Source: Poa pratensis
Lineage: Eukaryota > Streptophyta > Magnoliopsida > Poales > Poaceae
NCBI GenBank assembly: GCA_947311845.1
Contig: CAMZMU010000081.1
Location: 4,719,473 to 4,783,472 of the forward strand
Direction of reading: 5' to 3'
Length of the DNA stretch: 64,000 nucleotides
Shown here piece by piece: positions 10,536-22,003 of the stretch; position 1 is the first letter of the stretch; each line of letters starts with the position of its first letter. A model generated the notes under the pieces. It was not told the DNA's origin and made no database searches. It was given only the letters and a program-made list of their open reading frames with translations. A program made the translations under genes and the position numbers.

Positions 10536-12235
10536 GCTAGATCAAACTAGGGAGACGAACCGGAGACCCAACCCTGGATTTTTGCATGAGGCGATGTGAG
10601 CTTCCTCCATGCATAGGTCCCTGTCCATGCATGCACGTACGGATGACTTGACACCTTTTCCATTCCCCGGGAATAATGGTGTCTCAAACTCTCAATCATC
10701 GAAACTTGGCAAAAGGTGGCCCGTGCACGTGTCTCAGTTTCGCACATGCCTTTGATCGCCAAGTTTTTTTCCTATCGGATCAAGTCAAATCAAGTTTTTT
10801 TAGCGACCATTATATTGCAACATTCAAAAAGATACATATATAGTAAACAAATTCGAGGTCACATGCCTCACGACAGAAACTCCACCAAATTACACTAATT
10901 CTAACAAAGAGAAAATATGCAACTTTTACACAAAACCTCCAACAACGAAAAGTAGCACGTGCACCGATGATGACGAGTCCAACCAAAGGTTGACCCAGAA
11001 TTCTCATAACCAAATACGGGCTTCGAGCCACCACTTTCAGTAAGGCACGACGTACGCAAGCGCGTGTCAACATTGCCAAAAAATTGTTTCCACCGACGTG
11101 CGCAAGCTCAATACTGGAGCATCTATCGTTATCACCTCTCTGGCCAACGACACATCGCTAACTAGATGCCATCGTATGAGAATCTGAAAGCTGATGACAT
11201 CCCATACCGTCATGCCTCAAACCACAGTCCCACCACCTTCAGTGGAACAGAAACAAGCATGACTTGACACCATGGAGGAGACGTCGTGCGTATCACCTCT
11301 GCAGCGTTGAACCGAACCCGATCTCAAAGGGAGCGTCCCATACCGCCGACGGCCTTGAAACTCTGCGATTTCAGAAAAAGGAGTCTCATTGCGCCATCGA
11401 ATGCGACACACAAAGCTTGCGACCATCACCAAATCAAAGATCCGACCACGACGTCGACCACATGACTACAATTCCTGCCGCCATCGAAAGATCAGGGCCG
11501 CCGCCCCTACAACCAAACTACTGCCCCGTCGTCGGCACAGTGAGAGCGTGAGTATACTTAGTATTGTACTAGCATCCATTGTTGGTGTACGAGCACGCAT
11601 AGACAATTACTCATATTAATTAGCGCCGAAATCTTCATATAAATCTTGGAACTTATTATGAGAGCGCCTACTCATTACTGTATCCACGTTAATGAAATTC
11701 AGATATATAAATCGCAAAAAATCACAAGCCTATTGTATGTTGGTACTCCTCTCGCAAGTCAGAAGATCGAAATCCAATGATCGCAAGCGATGAGTGATGA
11801 CCCTGTCGAGATCTGGAGAAATTTTTATCCAGTGCATGACTATGGATTCTTCGCATTTCCTTCACTCCTGCAAAAGGAAAGAGAAAACGCCAGGAGCATG
11901 TATGCACGAGCTAGCTAGGCAAGCCGAAGAAAGCAAAAGCGGTGGCTAGCTTTTGGCAAAGCCACCATGCTGCATGACCATGGCCGCCGATCTCATTCTC
12001 AGCTCATCACCGCACACACACGCACGCACGCAGGCCCCAAACCTGCCGTCAAAAGCTGGAAGAATCGCAACGGCATTACTGAGAGAGAGCACGTTTCCCA
12101 ACCTACCATGTTCTCTTTTCGCTCATCTCATCTCGTTGTCATCCATTCACTTTTTGTTCTGCCACATATTCCTTGTTCTGGGAGATTTATAATGAGTTAT
12201 CACTACTAGCCACATTAGAAGAGGGGGTGATTAGT
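10536..12235. other. No gene recognised
   Basis: The interval is mixed unique-looking sequence. A moderately GC-rich block at about 11100-11540 has several overlapping short ORFs on both strands, none with recognisable domains. It may be an old decayed transposon. I see no RNA gene. Confidence 0.4.
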
Positions 12236-12239
12236 GTAG

Positions 12240-13410
12240 CATCTTCTACAAACTCCACCTCAAAACAGAGAAATGGTCGCCCCAGGGCGTCCTTTAGTCC
12301 GCAACTCCAACGCAGTGATGCAAATAGACGTGAAATCTGTCCGCTTTCTGTCCGTTTGAGTTGCGAGTAGGACGCTAAATGTCTGCCCGTGTCCGCCGGC
12401 CCACGTATTTACCCAACGCGTGGGCCACATTATTTCAGTTTTTTAGAATTAAAATATATTCCTAGTAGGGCTCCAAATTACATTAATTAAAAAGAAAAAG
12501 GCAATAAACCCTAATTCTAGGGTGGTGGCCGTCGGAGGCATACTCTTCGTCATCGTCGTCGTCGACATGGTCGATATACGGCGGAGCCATCTAGGAGATG
12601 GGGTGGTGGCGCACAGAACGGTGGCGTAGATGGCTCCTCCATTGGTTCCGTCGTCGCGTGGAACGAGGACGTCCACGTCCACAACTAACCGTAGCGCGAC
12701 ACGCCGCATCTTTTCAACCACGCTAGATGCTTAGGCTCAGGAAACGCCACGTGGACAACCCCAACGATGCCATCATTGCCTCGCTTATGCCATTGGCACA
12801 GTTACCGCCATTGATCATCATCATCTCACATGAGAGTAATCCTTCCACCACAATTCATCAATTTTGCTAGATCGGTAGCCGTCTCGCTACCCTGTCCACC
12901 ACGCCTTGGAGCTGGGCAACCGGTTGTTCCATTTTCGGCATGGAGGAGGCTAGGATCCTCCACGCACTCCGCCCCAGGTGCTCCTCCACACGTCATCGCC
13001 GGCACGAAGTCCTCATCGCCCATTTCTCGCGTTGGTACCCTCCATTTGCTAAATCCCGTGCCGGTGCCCACCACGCGTCGGCCGTGTGCAAGTCAAGGTC
13101 CTTAATTAGCTAGTCGCCCGGAACCGCTCCTACTCGAGGCATTGCTAGCCGGGAAGCACGCTGCTGGCCCCGTTGATTGGGAGGCGGTGCTGCACGACGA
13201 TGACCTACGTGGACACGGTGCGACGCCGTTTTTTCTCTGTTCCGTTTTGATGTGGTTATAGTGTTTTTAAGGAAATAAAAATGAAGTTTAGGGGTGCCAT
13301 TGGGTGCACACCTCCCCATTTGTGTGGAGAAGTGTTCGGATACCCCTTGGAGAATATATCTCGACGTGTCTGGACAATATATCAAAGATGTCGTTGGAGA
13401 TGCTCTAAGA
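12240..13410. mobile_element. Decayed GAGCATCTCC-type TIR element
   Basis: The right end GGAGATGCTC at about 13397-13406 is the inverted GAGCATCTCC terminus of the same superfamily as the 8876-10532 element. The left end is degenerate (TAGCATCTTCTAC near 12240). Subterminal sequence with 'CGTCCGTTTG'-like words occurs on the left, as usual for this group. The ends are approximate and no clean target duplication was found. Confidence 0.4.
12483..12590 (-). pseudogene. Short remnant ORF with acidic tract
   Basis: A minus-strand frame from an ATG at 12590 encodes about 35 residues with an Asp/Glu tract (HVDDDDDEEYASDGHH) and a stop at 12483. The acidic tract is reminiscent of the acidic patch in the ORF at 9368-10282, which fits a decayed relative of that element's gene. 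This is an inference from composition only. Confidence 0.25.
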
Positions 13411-14504
13411 AAGAAGAGAGTTGAAGTTGCTCTCTGTTCGCCATAAATATTCCCCTTCTTCATCCTTCCTCTCCTACTCTCTATGTTACTCCTCGGAACT
13501 CGCTCTAGATTGTTTACTCTAATCTACGGCCTAACCACCAGCCCGGCGAGGCCGCCGGAGAGGAGCCGAGGGCTCACTAGAGACTCTCAATGGGAGGAGA
13601 ACGAGAGGATAGAAGAGGGGCAAAGAGAGAGCCGAGATGGAAGAGAGATCCAAGATCTCCTTTGAGATATGCAAAATCTAGTAAAAAGGTGAAAACTCCA
13701 TTAGGCCAATTTCGGTAAAATGATATGCCAATTTCAATAAAATGGGATTGAATTTTAGGGTTGTGTTCATTGATCGTGGTATTTTTATCTGATAAGGATA
13801 AAAAAGATCAAAAGCCTCTACAACTCTTTTTTCAGAAGTCTAGGTTTGATTTTCGTCAAATATTATTCATACCGGTTGCACCGTTATTGCGGTAACAATA
13901 CAGTAGTAAATGAGGTCGACTATAATGAAAATATTTATTTGTATTTTTGCAACATATTAGAGAGGTTCACATGTATGCTCTGTTTTTTCTTCGTCTTCTT
14001 AAGTCCTGCTTTGTAGTCGTAGGTTGTACTGTACTACTGTACTTCATCTTTGATTGCATCTTCGCTATTGCCTATTGCCTCCAGTGATTTGAGCATGTGC
14101 GATGTTCTTGTGCTGAGATGCTGAGTGAAGCATAATTGCTCAAACTAGTAGGGCCACACGATTCCAAGAGCAGGTGTAAATAATCGTATGTGCCTACTAA
14201 CCTAGCTAGCTAGAGATGTACTGGTAACCTAATATCTACTATTTGATTACTATAAATCACTCATTAACAACTAGTAGAGATTTGACATAACATTCCTTGC
14301 ATCATCGCATGACATCCTAACCCACCTATGAACAACTCTATTGGTCTACCTAGTTTTAATCTGTAACAAGATACGCTAGGGTACCTCTCATGCAAGGAGC
14401 CAACTTATTATTAACTAATGCATCGTAAGAGTAAGCTAATGTTATATGTAGATGTAGATGGAACAGCAATAGCTACATCTGAATGTAAATAATATCCTCA
14501 TACA
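13411..14504. other. No gene recognised
   Basis: This is AT-rich sequence with no supportable exon or complete element. Confidence 0.4.
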
Positions 14505-14669
14505 TACTCCCTCCGTTTCATAATATAAGATGTTTTAGCATTTGTCCACATGCATGCATGCAAAAATGCATGTAGACATATTTTAGTATGCATGTTCATT
14601 CATCTTAACATGTATGTAGACAATATGCATGCATGCTAAAACGTCTTATATTGTGGAACGGAGGGAGTA
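14505..14669. mobile_element. Stowaway MITE
   Basis: A 161-bp body starts CTCCCTCCGTTTCATAATAT and ends in the inverted copy (...GGAACGGAGGGAG), flanked by TA dinucleotides. The arms are complementary over most of their length (TAAGATGTTTTAGCAT against ATGCTAAAACGTCTTA), giving a long hairpin. The terminal motif and TA duplication are diagnostic of Stowaway (Tc1/mariner-related) MITEs of cereals. Confidence 0.9.
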
Positions 14670-14941
14670 GTACACTAATAGGAACATCACCAAATGACCA
14701 ATTAGTGGCTAAGATGGAGACCTATTTATTCCTCCGTAGGCTATGTATTGGATCCACCGCTACTGCAAGAACCTTACTGTAAAATAATGAAAGGTAGGAT
14801 GCAATAGTTACTAGAGCCAAAGCTTTTTGAGAGTGCACTTACACATTTTTTTTGTATATGGAGTCATGAGCTACATCATGGAAGAACAACAGAATATCCC
14901 AACACCTTTGGAACCGTTTTCTTTACCTTGTCACCAACTAC

Positions 14942-15069
14942 TACTCCCTCTGTTCGGAAATAGATGTCTTGCATTTGTCTAGATTCGGATGTAGTTAGAC
15001 ATGTTTTAGTGCACACATACATCCGAATTTGGACAAATAAAAGACATCTATTTCCGAACGGATGGAGTA
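14942..15069. mobile_element. Stowaway MITE
   Basis: The element is bounded by TA, begins CTCCCTCTGTTCGGAAATAG and ends in the complement of that (CTATTTCCGAACGGATGGAG). The arms fold together with a short central loop. It is a different subfamily from the copy at 14505, judged by its internal sequence. Confidence 0.85.
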
Positions 15070-16020
15070 TCTTATACAATACTGTTTTATTCATCATCTA
15101 CTCTTAGACAAGTAACACAAGTAAATAGCCCCCTTATACGCCAATCAAAAGAAACTTTTTTTTTGAGATTCCAATCAAAAGAAACTTAATGTACCCAAAT
15201 TAGCAGTAAAAATACTGAGAACGTTTACAAGAGACAGAGTGAACTGAAGTTACAAGCAAAGTTAATTTTCCACTTGAACATATATATTCACCAAATGCCA
15301 GGTAGGACCACATCACCAGCTCTTCCTGCCCCTTGTGATGTCCAAGGGAAACAGCCATGGGCTACACACTGCGGGACCATTTCTCCATTAGCAAAATATA
15401 CTTATGTGCCATGGCAGCTTTGCTCACGTGCCCTTGGTATCCAGCAAGAGCATGTGGTTTGCACCAGAGCAGCAATAGTTAGTTATTAACTAGGGGAATC
15501 TTTTCTGAAACAGTGCATCTGCTGCTGGGGGAAGGAACCTATCGAAAGATGAATGAAATCCATGGTCCTTGGAGCAGGCAGCCATGGACACTTGTTGAGA
15601 TCAGATCCACACAGGACACAGCCATCCCACTGGGCAAACCACTACTCTGCAAGAGAGCCAGAAGCTCTGTTCCTGATTGAGCTATCCCATTCAGTTCTCT
15701 GTTTGGAAATTGGCCCTTCAGAATTATTCAGAGGAGACACGGCATTACGATATCTACTACTCCTATCTAGTACATGTGTCTCCACTGATGGTAAGGCTCA
15801 CACTTGCACGGTCTCCTGTCCTACTGTCAATGCTAGCTGATGCGCCCTGTAGTAGTACTTGTATTCCACTGCTGGTTATTCCCCAGTACTTATCAGCTTT
15901 AGCTAGATCAAATGCACATATACATACTTGCAACAATGGCACCCAAGATTCTCTGGTACTTAATATATCTCCATCTTCCATACGCCCATGTTATTTCTAC
16001 ACTGGAGATGCTGTAGTGAA
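15070..16020. other. No gene recognised, Copia insertion site at right end
   Basis: No exon or repeat is supported. The last five bases, GTGAA (16016-16020), are the left copy of the target duplication of the Copia element. Confidence 0.4.
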
Positions 16021-16158
16021 TGTTAGAATACAAGTTGTAATTGTGTTTTAGAGTCCTATTCGGTTTGTGTTAGCCTAGGTCGGTGGCCTATGCCCCTCAT
16101 ATATACCTCCTGTAACCGGCACAATACATCATCGATTATTATTCTATACAATTCTACA
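16021..16158 (+). repeat. Copia 5' LTR
   Basis: 138 bp, TGTTAGAATAC...CAATTCTACA. It contains TATATATA-like sequence (CATATATACC) and differs from the 3' LTR only at C16074 (A in the 3' copy). Confidence 0.97.
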
Positions 16159-16170
16159 TGGTATCAGACT
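16159..16170 (+). other. Primer-binding site, tRNA-Met type
   Basis: TGGTATCAGACT follows the 5' LTR directly and matches the usual TGGTATCAGAGC complement of the initiator tRNA-Met 3' end except at the last two bases. Confidence 0.85.
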
Positions 16171-16184
16171 TACGATCCTAGGGT

Positions 16185-17876
16185 ATGGCTATCCCGCCGA
16201 CCCCGCCGCCGCCCGGCTACTTCGAGCGGCGCGCCGCCATCATCGCCGCCAAGGTCGCCGCGGCTGCAGCCTCCAACCCCTCTACCTCTACTTTAGCTCT
16301 TCCTCCACCAATAGCCCCTTCAATCTCATTCACCGACACCATCTCCAATATTAGCCCCTACATCCCCGTAACCCTAGACCTCGCTGCTCACAACTACTAC
16401 CATTGGCGTCATCTCTTCGACGTCCACCTTGGGCGATGCAACCTCCGCTCTCACGTCGCCCACGACGCTCGCCCTCAACTTCATGATCCGCAATGGGTGA
16501 AGGATGATCTCGCAATTATTCAATGGATCTACATGCGAGTCTCCACGGAAATCTTCAATCTCGTGCACCGTGATGGTGCCTCCGCCGCCGATCTATGGGC
16601 AGCCCTTCGTCAGCTCTTCCAGGACAACGTCGACGCTCGCGCCAACACTCTCCACACCGAGCTTCGGAATACGGTGCAAGGTGATGCACCCGTCGGCGTC
16701 TACTGCCAACGCCTCAAGGCGATCGCGGATGAACTTCGCGAACTTGGTGATCCGATCGACGATCGCCAACTCATCAACGTCCTCCTCGTCGGCCTCAGCG
16801 AGCGGTTCGAGAAACAGGCCTCCTTCATCCCTATGATGCGTCCGCGCCCCTCCTTCGTCGAGGTTCGCTCGATGCTCCAATGGGCCGATCGTGCCCAAGC
16901 AAACAAGGACTCCCGTCCTCAGGTCTTCATTGCTGCTCCTCGCCCGCCTGTGCCACCGCCGCCACCGCCACCTCCACCAATGGCTCCTCCTCAACCATCG
17001 GGCTGGCGTCCAAGTCCCAACTACAGGGGCCGGAACCCTAAGCCGCCGCAATTTCGCACGGCGCCTGCTCCTCCTCCACCCTCAGCTCCAGCTCCACCGA
17101 CTGCACCACCACCGCCGCCCGGATGGCGCCCCTCCCCTGATCCGTGGACAGGGCTAGTCCAGGCGTGGCCCATGCCCTGGTCCGCCCCGACGCCGTACGG
17201 TGCTCCGCCTGCCTACACCGGTGGCTGGCTGCCCAGTGCCCGCCCTCACACCGACGCTCCCGTCCTCGCGCCTCGACCGCCGACGGCCGCGTACCACGCT
17301 ACCCCCGCCTATGCGCCATCGATCTACAACGCCACTCCTTATGCATCATATGGCGCTACATCGTCCCCCTACATGCCGCAGTACAATATGTCGCAGTACA
17401 ATGATGGTGGCTCTCCCTTTACGCCGATGCCGGCCCTACTGCCGACGCCGCCACACCCGCCAGCTCCCATGCCTACACCGGCCTCTACTTCGACTCCGAG
17501 CTGGGACCAAGCTGCTTTTCTACAAGCCATGAACAACTTTGCTGCCCAAGGAAACTCAGGTACGGATCGGATTTTCGATTCTGGTGCTTCTAGTCATATG
17601 TCAGCATCGAGTAATTTGCTGTCTTCTTGCACACCGTCGCCTTTTCCCTCTATTACTCTCGGTGATGGATCCTCTATTCCTATTTACTGTGTCGGTCAAG
17701 CCCAAATCCAATCCCAAATCAAGCCTTTGCTTCTTCGTGACGTTCTTGTAGCTCCTGCATTAATTAAAAATCTGATTTCTGTTCGCCAATTCACTAATGA
17801 TAATCATGTTTCTGTCGAATTTGACCCCTTCGGTTTGTCTGTGAAGGATTACCGGACCAAGGCCGAGATCGCTTGA
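16185..17876 (+). pseudogene. Copia Gag and protease segment
   Basis: This is the first 563 codons of the polyprotein frame, from an ATG 27 bp after the LTR. Gag (about residues 60-230) has the UBN2-like Copia core: a HWRHLFDVHLG segment, then TLHTELRNTVQGD and the LLVGLSERFEKQ helix. A long Pro-rich linker follows in place of a zinc knuckle. The aspartic protease active site is DSGASS at residue 465. The frame ends at an in-frame TGA (17874-17876), while downstream sequence continues in the same frame with normal Copia domains, so the stop is a nonsense mutation rather than a Gag-Pol boundary. The stop could be a C-to-T change. Confidence 0.9.
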
Positions 17877-20138
17877 TTCAATAGCTCCGGTGATTTATAT
17901 TCTCTCCATGGTGTTCCGGCCGCTGCCCCTCCAACGTCTATGGTGGCCTCTGTTGATCTGTGGCACCAACGTCTCGGCCATCCCAATAATAATGTGTTAT
18001 CTACACTTCTTAGTGAATTTTCAATACCTTGTAATAGAGATTCTCATAATTCTTCTATGTGTCAGTCGTGTCAATTAGGCAAACATGTTCGTCTTCCCTT
18101 TAGCTCCTCTCAATCCTCTAGTACTTTTCCTTTTGAATTACTTCATTGTGATCTCTGGACATCACCAATAGAAAGTGTCTCTGGTTTTAAGTATTATCTT
18201 GTAATTCTTGATGATTTTACTCGTTATGTTTGGACTTTTCCTTTACGCAACAAATCCGACGTTCACAATATATTTCTTAATTTTCAGCGCTATGTCTCGG
18301 TCCACTTTTTCCTTCCTATAAGATTTATTCAATGCGATAATGGTCGTGAATTTGACAACTTTAAAAATCGAAATTTCTTTCTTCAATATGGAATTCTCTT
18401 GCGTTTCTCATGTCCTTATACTTCCCCTCAAAACGGCAAGGCCGAGCGTTCTCTTTGCACTCTTAATGACATCACTCGCACTCTCCTTATTCAATCTTCC
18501 ATGCCTCCGAAGTTTTGGGCTGAAGCCCTCCACACGGCCACATATCTACTTAATGTTCGACCATCTAAAGTTAATCCTCACACTACACCCTACTTCTCTT
18601 TGTTTCTCCCTCATCCAAACTACTCCGACGTTCGTGTCTTCGGTTGTCTTTGTTTCCCTAATTCCTACTCTACTTCTCCTAACAAACTTTCACCTCGGTC
18701 TACCCCGTGTGTCCATCTAGGTTTTTCCGACGAGCACAAAGGATATCGTTGTCTAGATCTTGTTACTGGTCGTGTTCATGTGTCTCGTCATGTAACATTT
18801 GCTGAAAATATTTTTCCTTTCTCCGAGCGTCAACCTCTAGATCCTAACTCACCCACGCCGCCTACTAGTCCCCCTCGTCGCAATATTTTTCCCTTCCTTC
18901 ACCAGCCAACTCCTGCCGTCGATCCTGCCACGGCAGCCAAAACAGCTGAATTTTCTGCCGCGGCAGCGGATCCTGCCGCGCCCTCTCCTGCCGCCACCTC
19001 TGCCGTGGCAGCGGAAAACACAGAAAACTCTGCCGTGGCAGACTTCCTGCCGTCGCCGTCTCCGCCGCCAACACCCGCGTCCGCTACCTCCGCTGCGCCG
19101 GACGCGTCAACCACATCGTCATCCCTCCCTCCTCCTCATGCTATTCCCATTACGGTGCCTACTAACGATCATACCATGCGCACACGTGGTAAGTCCGGTT
19201 TTCGTTTTCCCGCCAAAGATCGTCTAAATCTACATGCATCTCTATCTTCTTCCTCCATTCCCAAATCTTACAAATCAGCTCTCCTAGATCCTAATTGGGC
19301 CACAGCCATGAAAGATGAATATGATGCTCTCATTCAAAATAACACATGGCAATTAGTTCCTCGTCCCTCAAACACAAATATAGTCTCCGGCAAATGGGTT
19401 TTTCGACACAAATTTAATTCCGATGGAAGTCTTGCACGTTATAAGGCTCGATGGGTATGTCGTGGTTACTCTCAGCAACACGGCATCGATTATGATGAGA
19501 CTTTCTCTCCAGTTGTCAAACCCAGCACTATTCGTACTGTCCTCAGCATCGCCGTCTCTTCTTCTTGGCCTATTCATCAACTCGATGTCAAAAACGCTTT
19601 TCTTCATGGCTCTCTTCAAGAAACAGTCTATTGTCAACAACCTCTTGGCTTCGAAAATTCCTCTTATCCTAATCATGTTTGTCTTCTTCAAAAATCTCTT
19701 TATGGTCTTAAACAAGCACCACGGGCTTGGTTTCAACGTTTTTCTACTTATGCTCAAACAATCGGTTTCATTCCTTCCCGTTCTGACACTTCTCTCTTCA
19801 CCTTTCATCACAATACCGACACCGCTTATCTTCTTCTCTATGTTGATGATATTATTCTCACAGCTTCCTCACAACACTTTTTAGATCATATTATCTCTCT
19901 TCTTCGCAAAGAATCTGATTTAGGTCTTCTTCATCACTTCTTAGGTATTGCTGTCATCCGTGACTCCTCTGGTCTTTTCTTGTCTCAACGTCAGTACACT
20001 CTAGATCTTCTTTCTCGTGCTAGTATGCTTGATTGTCAACCGTCTCGTACTCCTGCTGATACAGGTTCCAAACTTTCTGCCGACGGTGATCCCTATTCTG
20101 ATCCTTCTCTTTATCGTAGTCTCACCGGCGCCCTCTAG
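17877..20138 (+). pseudogene. Copia integrase and reverse transcriptase segment
   Basis: The same reading frame continues after the TGA. It opens with the pre-integrase zinc-binding HHCC module (WHQRLGHP ... CQSCQLGKH). The integrase core follows with its acidic residues in HCDLW, IQCDNGREF and NGKAERS. The reverse transcriptase has WVFRHKFNSDG, KARWVCRGYSQ, LDVKNAFLHG, LYGLKQAPRAWF and the catalytic YVDD at codon 1219. Between integrase and RT lies a Pro/Ala/Ser-rich spacer containing imperfect repeats of a CTGCCG(T/C)GGCAG word. The segment ends at an in-frame TAG (20136-20138) inside the conserved 'SLTGAL' region after RT, again with same-frame continuation. Confidence 0.92.
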
Positions 20139-20795
20139 TATCTTACTCTTACTCGTCGTGAAATTTCCTTTTCTGTCCAACGAGCTTGTTTATACATGCA
20201 TGATCCTCGTGTTCCACACTTCAACCATGTCAAACGTATTCTTCGGTATCTCAAAGGCACATTAGATTTAGGTCTTCATATAAACAAATCCTCTCCCACC
20301 TCTTTGATAGCTTACTCTGATGCAGACTGGGCTGGTTGCCCCGATACTCGACGGTCCACATCCGGATTTTGTGTTTTTCTTGGTAACAATTTGGTTTCTT
20401 GGTCTTCAAAAAGGCAGGTTACGGTCTCTCGCTCGTCAGCCGAAGCTGAGTACCACGCTGTAGCTCATGCGGTTGCTGATACGGTTTGGCTGCGCCAGTT
20501 GCTGTCGGAGCTGCACCGTCCTATTGAGCAAGCTACCCTTGTTTACTGTGATAATATTTCAGCTGTTTACATGTCAGGGAATCCGGTTCAACACCGTCGC
20601 ACCAAGCATATTGAGATCGACATTCATTTTGTTCGGGAGAAGGTGGCTCTCGATCAAGTTCGTGTTCTACACGTGCCTACTTCTGCTCAGTTCGCAGATA
20701 TCTTTACTAAAGGCCTGGCGACTACTCCGTTTCAAGACATTCGTTTCAGTCTCAACGTCGTCGAGCCTACCGTTGACACTGCGGGGGGATGTTAG
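20139..20795 (+). pseudogene. Copia RNase H segment
   Basis: This is the third part of the frame, encoding the Copia RNase H: YSDADWAGCPDTRRSTSG, SWSSKRQVTVSRSSAEAEY (catalytic Asp and Glu visible), LVYCDN and the tail HIEIDIHFVREKV. The natural stop TAG (20793-20795) uses the first bases of the 3' LTR. It cannot be made as part of the polyprotein without reading through the TAG at 20136. Confidence 0.92.
20781..20789 (+). other. Copia polypurine tract
   Basis: GCGGGGGGA directly precedes the 3' LTR, the position used for plus-strand priming during reverse transcription. Confidence 0.85.
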
Positions 20796-20927
20796 AATAC
20801 AAGTTGTAATTGTGTTTTAGAGTCCTATTCGGTTTGTGTTAGACTAGGTCGGTGGCCTATGCCCCTCATATATACCTCCTGTAACCGGCACAATACATCA
20901 TCGATTATTATTCTATACAATTCTACA
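20790..20927 (+). repeat. Copia 3' LTR
   Basis: 138 bp, identical to the 5' LTR except for one base, followed by the GTGAA duplication. Confidence 0.97.
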
Positions 20928-20983
20928 GTGAACAAGATCCCCTGTCTTGAGGGTTTGATTTGGGTGTTGTGGATTAGATAGTT

Positions 20984-21986
20984 TTTTTTTGAAGCCTGGA
21001 AGCATCCGTGTATTCAAACAAAGATCCAGAGTACAAGCAGGAACACACGAACACTAATACAACGGAAACCAAAGCAACAAACCAGCAGCAGAAGAGGAAC
21101 AAGAACTGTAGAACCACCAAGAACATCACCACTGAAAACTAGAGGAGAGAAGACCTCCAACCATGTTGAAAGCTGCAAGAACCACCCGAAGCAAGCCACG
21201 GGATCATGAACCAGTGAACGAGCACAGCAAGGCCACCTCTTCTCCAGCCCCAACTCCGACGAGCACCAGCAGAGCAGGCACACCCGAAGCAGCAGCCACC
21301 AACCTCCCCACCTCTGCAGCCCTCTCCAGCAAGAACCAACGCCAGTCTGAGATTCAGCTTCACGCCGACCAGGCAACCCCCGAACCAGACCCAGCAACCT
21401 CCAGACGGCCCCTCCCCTCGCCGCCACGGCCGGCCAGAGCGACTCCGTCGAAGAAGACCAGCACCACCAGCACCAAAACCAGATCGCCGACACCCACCAC
21501 CTCCTCCCCTCGCCACCACGGCCGGCCGGAGAAGCAAAGATGGGAGAGAGCGACCGACGAACCTCACAAGCTTCTCGATGGCGACGAAGATGCCTCCATC
21601 GAAGCAGCGACGAAGCTGGAGGACCAGAAGTACCCGACGATGCAGCCGCAACCACCTCAACCGCACCACCCAGACAAAGACCTCGCAAAAGCTTCTCGGC
21701 GTCTCCGCCGAGACGGGGCTGGAGCTGGGAAGAAGTTATTGAAGACGACGGCGCCGCCACCCTCAGAGCGCCCCCGCCACAAACCCTACGTCGACTATTC
21801 ACACGCCAACCGGTAGATCCGAGGTTCCCCCACCCTCCCGTCGCCGGAGCGACGAGCGGAGGGGAGGGGAACCCCAGTCCCCGGCGGCGGAGAACGCGAA
21901 AGCGCCGGTCGTCTTTCTTATCGCCTGGGAGCACTGTAGCGGAGGGGATAAGGAAGGAGCCCGCTCCTTAAGCATGTGTTATTTTT
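20984..21986 (-). mobile_element. Non-autonomous poly(A) retroposon, LINE-like
   Basis: The segment is flanked by a 17-bp direct repeat TTGTGGATTAGATAGTT at 20967-20983 and 21987-22003. On the minus strand it ends with CTTCCAGGCTTC followed by a run of A, and it begins just after the other repeat. A long target duplication plus an A tail indicates LINE-machinery insertion. The 1-kb body is GC-rich. A minus-strand frame of 306 codons (21014-21934) nearly spans it but shows no endonuclease or RT motif. I suggest a LINE-derived element that kept the 5' region and 3' tail. The copy is probably young, because the repeats are perfect. Confidence 0.75.
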
Positions 21987-22003
21987 TTGTGGATTAGATA
22001 GTT

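Larger units (their letters stand above)
16021..20927 (+). mobile_element. Complete Ty1/Copia retrotransposon
   Basis: The 4907-bp element has two 138-bp LTRs that differ at a single base, a 5-bp target duplication GTGAA (16016-16020 and 20928-20932), an initiator-tRNA-Met-type primer-binding site, a polypurine tract and one long coding frame. Domain order protease, integrase, reverse transcriptase, RNase H defines Ty1/Copia. Very short LTRs, a Pro-rich Gag without a CCHC knuckle and the Gag sequence style suggest the Ale/Retrofit lineage (inference). The near-identical LTRs indicate recent insertion, but two in-frame stops break the coding frame. Confidence 0.97.

Noticed and set aside
21163..21816. 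217-codon plus-strand ORF
   Set aside because: It is opposite to the poly(A) retroposon and consists of Pro/Thr/Ser low complexity; antisense of the retroposon body.
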